Assembly: GCA_019359155.1 (NCBI GenBank)
Contig: JAHHHV010000015.1
Span: 1-51,925 of the forward strand
Source of the DNA: Pegethrix bostrychoides GSE-TBD4-15B
Lineage (GTDB): Bacteria > Cyanobacteriota > Cyanobacteriia > Elainellales > Elainellaceae
Reading direction: 5' to 3'
DNA: 51,925 nt
Shown here: piece by piece, positions 38,109-45,847 of the stretch
Position numbering within the stretch: the first letter of the stretch is position 1
Layout of the letters: each line of letters opens with the position of its first letter
Notes under the pieces: generated by a model
The model's database searches: none
Told to the model about the DNA's origin: nothing
The model's input: only the letters and a program-made list of their open reading frames with translations
Position numbers and translations under genes: made by a program

Positions 38109-39116
38109 CTACAGCTCAAATCTTGCTGTAATGGGCGCATGGTCTGAGCCAGCTTTGCCCCGTCGCTCATTCGGGTCATCGTCAATCGAAGGCATTGCCC
38201 CAATCACGTCAATCTGGCTGTCTACCATCGGCAGGCGGCGCGGCTGTCCCGGCAGCAGGGCAGCACTGGCAAAAATATGGTCAATCAGCTCGTTGTTGCC
38301 CTTGAACACGCGAGAAAACCGCCGCTCCTCAGCAATCAATCCAGCCAGATTGAACAGCCGGGTCGCGTCGCCTCGGTCAGGACGGTTGAACCCGCCTGTG
38401 CCAATCTCACTGCCAGGAGCACCTTGCAGAATCTGCGTGGTCGCCGCATCCGTCACGTCGTTGAGGTCTCCCAACAGAATCAGCGCCGCATCAGGATTAC
38501 GTTCTAGTATCTCTGTCGCTTTGATCCGCAGAGTGACGGCCTCGGCGGTGCGCTGGAGCAGAGCAATCCCCGCAATTCGAGCGCGTTCGGTTTCGTCACG
38601 GGTTGTGAAGCGAGCCTGACCTGTACGGCTAGGGAAACTGAGCAGCTTGGACTTGAGATGTGCCGTGAGCAGATGCACCGCTAGACCGGGCTGGGGCGTG
38701 ACGCGAATCCGCAGTGCCCCTCGACTGAGGCGGGTTGACTCATCCAAGTTGCCATCCCTATCGATGCTGGGTACGCTGGGGAGTCCAGACGGGGAGAACG
38801 CGACAATATCTTCGCTCTCCTCAATAGGGAGCTTGGAGAGGAAGCCAACTCGGATGCCGCGAGCATCGGGCTGACTCGATAGCTGCGTATGGGCATAGCG
38901 TCCGTTGAGCTGCTGGATTAGGTCGGCAAAGGCAGCGGGCTGTCCGACTTCCTGCACGGCCAGAACATCTGGGTCAAGTTTAGAGATGGCGGTCGCGAGC
39001 GTCTCCAGCTTTTGCGTAAAGTCAGCCTCAGTCTTTGGCCCAGAGCTGCCGCCGGGTTGAAACAGGTTTTCCAGGTTCCAGGTCATTACACTCAAGGTCG
39101 TCATGGCATTGTCCAA
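38109..39116 (-). CDS. endonuclease/exonuclease/phosphatase family protein
   Basis: This 335-residue protein has the EEP fold. VMTWNLENLF near residue 10 supplies a metal-coordinating Asn, DPDVLAVQEVG near 48 the metal-binding Glu, LLGDLND near 215 the Asp-x-Asn pair, and GSDHAPI near 323 the catalytic Asp-His. There is no signal peptide. The family cleaves phosphodiesters in DNA, RNA or lipids. The genomic setting gives no further clue; it is convergent with nothing and lies alone between nrtA's leader and a small acidic gene. Confidence 0.88.
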   Translation of the reverse strand: MDNAMTTLSVMTWNLENLFQPGGSSGPKTEADFTQKLETLATAISKLDPDVLAVQEVGQPAAFADLIQQLNGRYAHTQLSSQPDARGIRVGFLSKLPIEESEDIVAFSPSGLPSVPSIDRDGNLDESTRLSRGALRIRVTPQPGLAVHLLTAHLKSKLLSFPSRTGQARFTTRDETERARIAGIALLQRTAEAVTLRIKATEILERNPDAALILLGDLNDVTDAATTQILQGAPGSEIGTGGFNRPDRGDATRLFNLAGLIAEERRFSRVFKGNNELIDHIFASAALLPGQPRRLPMVDSQIDVIGAMPSIDDDPNERRGKAGSDHAPITARFEL

Positions 39117-39473
39117 GCGGGGGTGGGATTACTCTGCCTTGTCCTCTATCTTGACTCAAGCAGGGGGCAACCTCAGGTCATGAGCGATACAACTTTGTAA
39201 ATCTCAATTAGGCATATTCACCGTCCGCTTTTGCTGCTTCGCTAAGCTGCGCGTTCGACGGTTCCGGCATAATCGCTACAACGTAACCGAATCATGACTA
39301 CATCCTATGCTCTATGCACTTAGAGCGATGTTTGGACAAACAATCTAATACGAGACTATAGATACAGTTCCAAGTGCAGAGTCTCAAGCTGTCTAAATTG
39401 CTTCTGAATCATTATTACTTCTGGATCACTGTAGCTTTCGCTAAAAAACTTACTCTTTTGAGAAAGGAATCCC
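39117..39473. other. 357-nt intergenic region
   Basis: I see no gene, repeat or clear promoter except an AAAGGA ribosome-binding site just before 39474. Confidence 0.6.
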
Positions 39474-39722
39474 ATGAACGAAACGAGTCAAACCCAGTCA
39501 GATACCAATCGTTCTGATGCACCTGAAGATGCAGCGATGCGGGCAATAGAGGCAACCCATGAGCCGCAGGCTGGCCTGGAAAAAGCCAGAAATGCCGCAG
39601 AAGGGAAAGCTGATAACGCTGCGGGGGGTGCAGCTTCGAGTACGGCTCAAGAGCATATTCCGAGTAATTCTGACCCTGAAGCCTCTGACTTACCCAGTGC
39701 TGGTCGGCCTATGCCTGATTGA
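39474..39722 (+). CDS. small acidic hydrophilic protein, unknown
   Basis: This 82-residue protein, rich in Ala, Glu, Ser and Asp with no hydrophobic core and no Cys or Trp, is probably intrinsically disordered. AAAGGAATCCC precedes the ATG at good spacing, which favours a real gene. I do not recognise the family. The Ala-Glu-Lys middle (LEKARNAAEGKADNAAGG) resembles low-complexity stress proteins, but that is only composition. Confidence 0.5.
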   Translation: MNETSQTQSDTNRSDAPEDAAMRAIEATHEPQAGLEKARNAAEGKADNAAGGAASSTAQEHIPSNSDPEASDLPSAGRPMPD

Positions 39723-39818
39723 CCTGTGTTCTAGTCGTGCGGGCGCGGTACGCCAAGGCGAGGACGGCGGCGTGGCATCAGCATCTGTGGCCAAAGGTGC
39801 TCGCATTGCTTTGCCATA

Positions 39819-40349
39819 TTAAATTCTCTGGTAAACCTGAAGATGCAGATCGGCAATCTCCGCCCAAGTGAGCTGACGCAACTGACTGCCGATAGAATCT
39901 TGACCTAGCTGCTCTAACGACTGCCTGAGTTGAGCAGTCAGTTCTTCCGGATTTCGAGGTGCAACGAGCCGCAGCAACGCAAGATTTTCCAGGTCAGGAT
40001 CAGCTGGCTGAGCGCGCGCGGTAATCGCTCGTGGCGGAGTGGCGGCGTGAATCAGCTCAGCAATGCCGTCATAGCTTGTATCTGAGATAATCAGGTCGAA
40101 TGCTCCTGCCGCTAACACCTGCTCAACGCACTGTCGCTTCTGCCCTGAAAATGCCAAGAGAACAGCGCTAATCGCCGGATCAGCATCAAGGAGCTGAGCA
40201 CCAGGGGCAAAGGTGAGTACAATCAGACGAGCCCTCGGATACGCACGAGCGACCGTATGGATTGCGGTTAGGGCAATCACTAAATCACCAATACCACCCA
40301 ATAGGTCAACTAATAGAATACTTTTAGGAATATGGGTTGACGACATCAC
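39819..40349 (-). pseudogene. glycosyltransferase relic: GT9 N-terminus fused to a GT4-type C-terminus
   Basis: The 176 codons start with a GT9 (heptosyltransferase-like) N-terminal domain: ILLVDLLGGIGDLVIALTAI near residue 11, then FDLIISDTSYDG. After about residue 135 the sequence changes to an end typical of GT4 enzymes (LTWAEIADLHLQVYQRI). A normal GT9 protein is about 300-350 residues and a GT4 about 380, so a deletion joined the head of one gene to the tail of another. Its ATG overlaps the end of the GT2 relic, as in the ancestral operon. Confidence 0.7.
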
Positions 40350-40677
40350 GTCATCCCCAAAAGCTGAGGTGCATCCTGACTGCGATCGGGCAGAGTCGTC
40401 GGTAGCTCTTGATGATAGACACCAGCGGGCAATATACCGCAGCCGCCATACTTAGCCATGACTCGGAGCTGAGCCAGTACATCTTCGCCGCAGTGATGGG
40501 TTGGCAGCTCACGCCAAAACTCAAATCCGCCTACATCCCGCAGCTTGGCCGTATTGTAGAGTACGCATCCTGCGACCCAGGCCACCCGATAGAGGCCGAT
40601 AGAGGCTCGGATGGGTTGGCTCTATCCGAAGCTGTTGCTGCACATGATAGAGATTGGCTGCATTATGTATGCGCTAA
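40346..40677 (-). pseudogene. GT2 glycosyltransferase, 5'-truncated and frameshifted
   Basis: The C-terminal part of a GT2 enzyme is readable in two frames: NAANLYHVQQQLRIEPTHPS upstream, then VAWVAGCVLYNTAKLRDVGGF and HHCGEDVLAQLRVMAKYGGC to the stop. A 10-bp tandem duplication (40586-40605) separates them; removing one copy restores one continuous frame. The N-terminal nucleotide-sugar domain is missing, replaced by the GT9 relic upstream. It is therefore inactive. Confidence 0.75.
40586..40605. repeat. 10-bp tandem duplication causing the GT2 frameshift
   Basis: CCGATAGAGG occurs twice head to tail (40586-40595, 40596-40605). On the minus strand a single copy would read ...SLYR-VAWVAG... 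in frame; the second copy shifts it by one base. Confidence 0.8.
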
Positions 40678-41046
40678 GCGTAGCGGGATCTCAGCCAGAT
40701 AGCAGCATAGCGCAGCAGGCAGTGGATTCTGACTGTAGACGGTAAAAATGACTGCCGCGTCAAATTCGGCCTGCCGCAACCGCTCAATCATTACCAAATC
40801 AGGTGCGCTGCTTGTTCGGAGCGCAGTTGCCTTGAGCCAGGGAGCATCGTAGATCATCAGATCATCCACTTCCGCAATTAGGGGCGCAATCACGGCCCTT
40901 GCTGTAGAAGTCATGAGGCTAATTTGCCGATCGGGATAGCTCGTTTTGAGGGCGCGAATTGCTGGCGTGGTCATTACCACATCCCCCGTGGTATCGAGCC
41001 GAATGCAGAGAAGCTTGCGGGCGCTGTTCCAAGATGGCATAGGCAT
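40663..41046 (-). pseudogene. GT9 glycosyltransferase N-terminal fragment
   Basis: The 127 codons match the start of a GT9 heptosyltransferase-like protein: KLLCIRLDTTGDVVMTTPAI near residue 10, then FDAAVIFTVYSQNPLPAA and the conserved LAEIPLRLAH. There the sequence breaks off, just before the CRENPYxLLTDW segment I would expect, and runs into the GT2 relic. About 60 percent of the protein, including the donor site, is gone. Confidence 0.75.
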
Positions 41047-41403
41047 GAATCTTCAGTTTCTATAGGCTGTCAAATTAGATAACTGCTTGTCTATCTATCA
41101 CAAGACAGATGCGGAACTTGTAGCTTTAACTTGTAGCTTTAACTTATAGCTTTAAACAGCGTGGTCACAAATTTTTGTTATGCTTTCACTTTCTCATTCT
41201 CCAGTCTCTCCAGTCTCATCCTCCAGATAGATCAGCCAATATTTGAAAGCTGGTAGTCTTCTAAACGAGGAAATTTAGTATCTCATATTCAGATTTTACA
41301 AGCAAGTGTATTTTTAGAGTCAGAGCTGTATATCTGAGGGTAGCTGAGTTCTCAAGTCCTGAGTTTTCCTTGACTCATCGTTCTTACCGCAGCAGATAGT
41401 TCT
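41047..41403. other. 357-nt intergenic region between GT9 relic and glgX
   Basis: No gene is supported. It contains three tandem copies of AACTTRTAGCTTT (41115-41153) and AT-rich sequence that may hold the glgX promoter. No strong ribosome-binding site precedes the glgX ATG. Confidence 0.6.
41115..41153. repeat. 13-nt repeat, three tandem copies
   Basis: AACTTGTAGCTTT (41115-41127), an identical copy (41128-41140) and AACTTATAGCTTT (41141-41153) are head to tail, 250 nt upstream of glgX. The period is slightly over one helical turn. Confidence 0.9.
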
Positions 41404-43527
41404 ATGTATATACCTGTATGGCCGGGTGATGTTTATCCCTTGGGCGCTAACTGGGATGGCAAAGGCACAAATTTCGCGTTGTTCTCTGAATACGCCACTA
41501 AGGTGGAACTATGCCTGTTTGACCAAGACGACCAAGAAGTTGTGCTGCCACTGATGGAGGTGAGTAACTTTGTCTGGCATGGCTATCTTCCAGGAGTGGG
41601 GCCAGGACAGCGCTATGGATATCGCGTGCATGGCCCTTATGAACCCCAACAGGGCTTTCGCTTCAATCCAAACAAGCTCTTAATTGACCCCTACGCTAAA
41701 GCAGTCGATGGCGATGTCGGCAATGGCGCTGAGATATTTGGATACCAGTGGAATCATGCAGACCAAGATCTATCGTTTTCAGATTTAGACAGCGCTCGAT
41801 TAATCCCCAAGTCCGTTATTGTTGATCAAGCGTTTGACTGGGAAGGCGACAGGCTGCTGAGAACACCCTGGCATGAAACCATCATCTACGAAGTGCATGT
41901 CAAAGGCTTTACTAAGCTCCATCCTCAGATTCCAAAAGAACTGCGCGGCACCTATGCTGGCATGGGGCATCCAGCGGCCATTGAGCATCTTCAGAGATTG
42001 GGGATCACCGCCGTTGAGCTACTGCCGATTCATCACTTTTTATCCTACCCCGGACATCTCGTCGACCGAGGCTTAAAGAACTACTGGGGCTACGACTCGA
42101 TTAACTTCTTTGCCCCCCATGCCGCCTATAGCGCTAGCGGCACGGTCGGTCAGCAGGTTGCTGAGTTTAAGGAGATGGTGAAGGCGCTGCACCGGGCTGG
42201 AATTGAAGTCATTCTCGACGTTGTATATAACCATACCGGCGAGGGCAATCACTTCGGGCCAACGCTATCATTTCGCGGCACTGACAACAGCAGCTACTAT
42301 CGGACGGTCGAAGACGATGAGCGCTACTACATGGACTTTACAGGCTGCGGTAACTCCCTGTATATGCGCCATCCGCAGGTGTTAAAGCTGATTACCGACA
42401 GCTTGCGCTATTGGGTCACAGAAATGCATATCGACGGCTTCCGCTTTGATTTAGCCTCTGCGCTGGCCAGAGAGCTATACGAGGTGGATAGCCTTGCCGT
42501 ATTCTTCAACATTATCCATCAAGATCCCGTGCTAGCCGATGTGAAGCTGATTGCTGAGCCTTGGGATGTGGGCGACGGCGGCTATCAAGTCGGCAACTTT
42601 CCGGTGCTTTGGTCAGAATGGAACGGCCTGTATCGGGATACAGTGCGCGACTTCTGGCGTGGTGAAGATGAAAAGCTGGGAGAATTTGCCTATCGGCTCA
42701 CCGGCAGTCCCGATCTATACTATCAGCAAAATGGCCGACGACCGAATGCCAGCATCAACTTTATTACGGCTCACGATGGCTTCACGCTGAACGATTTGGT
42801 CAGCTACAACGAAAAGCACAATCAGGCGAACGGCGAAGAGAACCGCGATGGTGACAGCCATAACCGCTCTTGGAACTGCGGTGTAGAGGGCGAAACAGAC
42901 GATCCAGACGTGCTGGAGCTACGCCAGCGGCAGCGCCGGAATATGCTGGTGACGCTGATGCTGTCTCAAGGCGTACCGATGCTGCTGGGTGGCGATGAGC
43001 TAGGCCGCTCGCAGCGCGGTAACAATAACGGCTACTGTCAGGACAACGAAATTTCCTGGTTTAACTGGGATTTGATCAACGGAAATCAGGATTTAGTTAA
43101 TTTCTGCTGTGAACTCATTCATTTCCGGCGGCGGCATCCGGTTTTTCGCCGTCGCAAATGGTTTCAAGGTCAGGCGATTCGCGGCGTACCAGATATCAAC
43201 TGGTATGATCCCGATGGAACCGATCATACCGAAGAAGAATGGCAGGAAGGCTATCCCAAGACGATTGGATTATTTTTGAATGGAGACAAAATTCCTAGCC
43301 CTGGAGCGCAAGGGCAGAAGATTAAAGACGATAGTTTTCTGCTGTTGTTTAATGCCTATTGGGAAACGATTGAGTTTAAGCTGCCCGATGCCATGCCCGA
43401 TATAGAATGGCAGATGGTGATTGATACCAAAGAGCCGCACTTTATTCAAGACAGTCGAGTCTTCGGCTCTGAGCAGGCAGTACCGTTGACAGGGCGGTCG
43501 CTGATTGTGTTGCAGCGGATCACGTAA
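41404..43527 (+). CDS. glgX: glycogen debranching enzyme GlgX (isoamylase type)
   Basis: This 707-residue GH13 enzyme cleaves alpha-1,6 branches of glycogen after phosphorylase trimming. An N-terminal CBM48-like domain (GTNFALFSEYATKVELCLFD near residue 21) is followed by the catalytic barrel with the four conserved regions: DVVYNHTGEG, GFRFDLAS (nucleophile Asp), LIAEPWD (acid Glu) and FITAHDGFTLNDL (transition-state Asp). The full expected length suggests it is active. It now lies between glycosyltransferase relics on one side and the hldE relic on the other, only 3 nt from the latter's stop. Confidence 0.95.
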   Translation: MYIPVWPGDVYPLGANWDGKGTNFALFSEYATKVELCLFDQDDQEVVLPLMEVSNFVWHGYLPGVGPGQRYGYRVHGPYEPQQGFRFNPNKLLIDPYAKAVDGDVGNGAEIFGYQWNHADQDLSFSDLDSARLIPKSVIVDQAFDWEGDRLLRTPWHETIIYEVHVKGFTKLHPQIPKELRGTYAGMGHPAAIEHLQRLGITAVELLPIHHFLSYPGHLVDRGLKNYWGYDSINFFAPHAAYSASGTVGQQVAEFKEMVKALHRAGIEVILDVVYNHTGEGNHFGPTLSFRGTDNSSYYRTVEDDERYYMDFTGCGNSLYMRHPQVLKLITDSLRYWVTEMHIDGFRFDLASALARELYEVDSLAVFFNIIHQDPVLADVKLIAEPWDVGDGGYQVGNFPVLWSEWNGLYRDTVRDFWRGEDEKLGEFAYRLTGSPDLYYQQNGRRPNASINFITAHDGFTLNDLVSYNEKHNQANGEENRDGDSHNRSWNCGVEGETDDPDVLELRQRQRRNMLVTLMLSQGVPMLLGGDELGRSQRGNNNGYCQDNEISWFNWDLINGNQDLVNFCCELIHFRRRHPVFRRRKWFQGQAIRGVPDINWYDPDGTDHTEEEWQEGYPKTIGLFLNGDKIPSPGAQGQKIKDDSFLLLFNAYWETIEFKLPDAMPDIEWQMVIDTKEPHFIQDSRVFGSEQAVPLTGRSLIVLQRIT

Positions 43528-43530
43528 GCT

Positions 43531-43939
43531 CTACTGAAACATCCGAATTTGCTCAATGAGTTCTGTCGTGGAGCGATTCTCGACATAGGGTAAAATCTGC
43601 ACCTCGCCGCCTAGCTCCTCCACTAGTTCAACTTCGGGCAGGGCGGCGCGACTGTAATCGCCGCCCTTAACATAGAAATCGGGGCAGATGCCTCGAATCA
43701 GATTGTTCGGGTTCAGCTCACCAAACGGAACTAGACAGTCAATGCAGCTGAGAGCACGGTCAGCCGATCGGCTAGCGAGTTGACCGGGCGATTTGCTGCT
43801 GTTCGAGGGCTATGACGGGAGCCGGAGCTTCTCGACAGAGACGATAAGCATGACCGCAGAGGTAACTATCCAAAATTGCATCGCCCAACACCAGCAGAGA
43901 AAGCGACTGCCAGCGATCGAGCCAGGAGATTGAAATCAT
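43531..43939 (-). pseudogene. hldE: hldE/rfaE relic with large internal deletion
   Basis: From 43939 the frame encodes a kinase start, SLLVLGDAILDSYLCGHAYR and REAPAPVIALE, matching the N-terminus of heptose 7-phosphate kinase HldE/RfaE1, then stops at 43772. In another frame down to 43531 lies the end of the adenylyltransferase RfaE2: SADRALSCIDCLVPFGELNP, FYVKGGDYSRAALPEVELVE and NRSTTELIEQIRMFQ. The intact fused enzyme is about 480 residues, so roughly 350 codons between are missing. It would have made ADP-heptose for a cell-envelope glycan. Confidence 0.8.
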
Positions 43940-43989
43940 GATTAATAAACTTGAGGCAATCTAACGTTTCTAGGTGGCCATAGCGTTCT

Positions 43990-44442
43990 CTAAGCGGGGG
44001 CAAATGCCAATGTCAACATGACCAGCGTTAGACAGGCAGAGGCCGTAATCCCCAGCGTTCGCGGCCAGTTATAGAGAATTAATTCCTCAATTACACCTTC
44101 CTGCTTACCGTCGCGCTCTAACAAGCCATGGCGCGGTATTTCTAGTGCTACTGTGATGAACAGCGACAGCAAGCCGCAGGCCATATTCGCCAGCGCCAGC
44201 CACAGCGGCACTGACATAGGACGCAAGAAAAGCAGCGCGATCGGCAGGAGAAAACTAGCAAATCCTGGCAAAATGATTGGCAGCGGTATCCGACTTGAAT
44301 AAAACCTATGATAGGCTCTATATTCGTTCACTCCAACTTTGGCAAACAGCGGATAGACGACAATCTGAACGAACCAGATTGTCCCCAAGTTGTAGCAGGC
44401 GACTATCGTGCAGAGCAATAGAAATTTGTGCGAGAATTCCAT
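43990..44442 (-). CDS. four-helix membrane protein of unknown function (DUF1772-like)
   Basis: This 150-residue integral membrane protein has four predicted helices (about residues 5-30, 52-72, 78-100 and 128-148). Conserved-looking polar positions are YNLGTIWFVQIVVYPLF, the loop EYRAYHRFYSSRI, LEIPRHGLL and the closing YNWPRT. Helix count and motif style fit the DUF1772/anthrone-oxygenase-like group, but I cannot be sure. It follows the HlyD gene by 67 nt on the same strand and may be the last gene of the export operon. Confidence 0.65.
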   Translation of the reverse strand: MEFSHKFLLLCTIVACYNLGTIWFVQIVVYPLFAKVGVNEYRAYHRFYSSRIPLPIILPGFASFLLPIALLFLRPMSVPLWLALANMACGLLSLFITVALEIPRHGLLERDGKQEGVIEELILYNWPRTLGITASACLTLVMLTLAFAPA

Positions 44443-44509
44443 AACTTTCTCCGTGATGACTATCAGATAAAATTTACGATCTCATTAACAATCTTTTACC
44501 CTGATATAT

Positions 44510-45847
44510 CTATAGAGCTGAGATTAATCTAGCTTTTCTGAGTATTGAGCGGAGCACTGTATCTTTCCTGGAAATAATATCAATCTTCCCTTCCATTCCC
44601 ACCTGTACCTGACAGCGACGCTCACCTCGGCTGAGCATTAAGCGTTCTGGCTCCAACGTCACTTCGTAGTAGGGCAGCGCTGGAGTCTCTGAGCGGGACG
44701 GTGGGGTGGCATCAGGAGCGATGGCTTTGACAGTGCCTGATAGCGTACCGTAGTCAGGATAGGGGCAGGCCGAAATCCGGAGCTGCGCGGATTGGCCCAC
44801 GTTAACTTTGCTAATGTCCTGAGCCTCCACAAGAGCTTTGATGCTGAGTTGGGTTTGGCTGGGCACAATTTGGGCAATTTCTTGGCCGGGTTGCACGGTC
44901 TGTCCAGGGTTACGCAGCGTCAGTTTAGCGATTATGCCGGATGCGGGAGCTGTCACGGTTGTTTTGCCCAACTCCAGCTTGATCTGAGCTAGCTCTTGGC
45001 GGTCTAGCGCTAGCTGATTTTGAATCTGGATCTGCTGCTGAATTAAGGCTTCGCGCTCTTTATCTAGGGCTGCCAGCGTTGCCGCACCCGTCGCCTGCTC
45101 TTGGGCAATCTGCTCAGAGGCGACGGCTACAGCAGCCTGAGTTGGGTTGAGTCCAGCTTTGGCGCGCGCTAGCCTGGCCTGCGCGGCAATGACTTCCTGC
45201 GACTGCTGCTGGGCAGCTAGCTCAGCTTCTTCGAGTCGGTCGCGGTCGAGGGCGCCAGCGGCGGCAACGGGTTGGTAGCGCTGGAGTCTGACTTGAGCGG
45301 CGGTGAGGGCGGCTTGGGCGGCGCGCAGGCTGGCAGTTGCAGACTCAACTTCAGTGGTGGAAATGACCTGCTGGTCTTGGTATTCACGCAGATAGCGCTC
45401 TCGTCCGGCGGCGGCGGCAGCAACGGCACGGCGGCGGCGGGTCGCTTCGGCGCTGATCTGGCTGTCCATTGCCTTGACCTGCGACTGCACCTGCAAGATT
45501 TGCCGCTGTGACTGTTGAATGCTATTTTGTAGCTGCGCTTTTTTGGTCTGAAGCTGTGAATCGTCAATTTTGGCAATGACGTCACCCTGCTGCACCGTCT
45601 GGTTTTCTATGACCTGCATCTGCATGACGATGCCTGTGGTTGCGGCCTGGACTAGCCGCAGTTCGCCAACGGGCCGAATTGCCGCAGGAGCTTTGACGAT
45701 AACAGGGTAGGGGGCGACCGCAGAGACAGCAACCGCAGCGGCGACGGTGCTCAGAATAAACAGTCCGCCAAACTTGACCCAGATGCCGAGCGGCGGCAGG
45801 AAGTCTTCAGTTTGGAGTGCGGGTAGATTGTCAGAATTGCTTAGCAT
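44510..45847 (-). CDS. HlyD-family membrane fusion protein of the C39 exporter
   Basis: This 445-residue periplasmic adaptor joins an inner-membrane ABC exporter to an outer-membrane channel. The ATG at 45847 has GGAGG 5 nt upstream; the frame extends 8 codons further without a better start. There is one membrane helix (about residues 25-45), then a lipoyl half-motif (GIVMQMQVIENQTVQQGDVI). A long Gln/Ala-rich coiled-coil hairpin runs from about 95 to 290, followed by the second lipoyl half (VTAPASGIIAKLTLRNPGQT) and a beta-barrel end. The start lies inside the exporter gene (17-nt overlap), so the two are coupled. Confidence 0.92.
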   Translation of the reverse strand: MLSNSDNLPALQTEDFLPPLGIWVKFGGLFILSTVAAAVAVSAVAPYPVIVKAPAAIRPVGELRLVQAATTGIVMQMQVIENQTVQQGDVIAKIDDSQLQTKKAQLQNSIQQSQRQILQVQSQVKAMDSQISAEATRRRRAVAAAAAGRERYLREYQDQQVISTTEVESATASLRAAQAALTAAQVRLQRYQPVAAAGALDRDRLEEAELAAQQQSQEVIAAQARLARAKAGLNPTQAAVAVASEQIAQEQATGAATLAALDKEREALIQQQIQIQNQLALDRQELAQIKLELGKTTVTAPASGIIAKLTLRNPGQTVQPGQEIAQIVPSQTQLSIKALVEAQDISKVNVGQSAQLRISACPYPDYGTLSGTVKAIAPDATPPSRSETPALPYYEVTLEPERLMLSRGERRCQVQVGMEGKIDIISRKDTVLRSILRKARLISAL

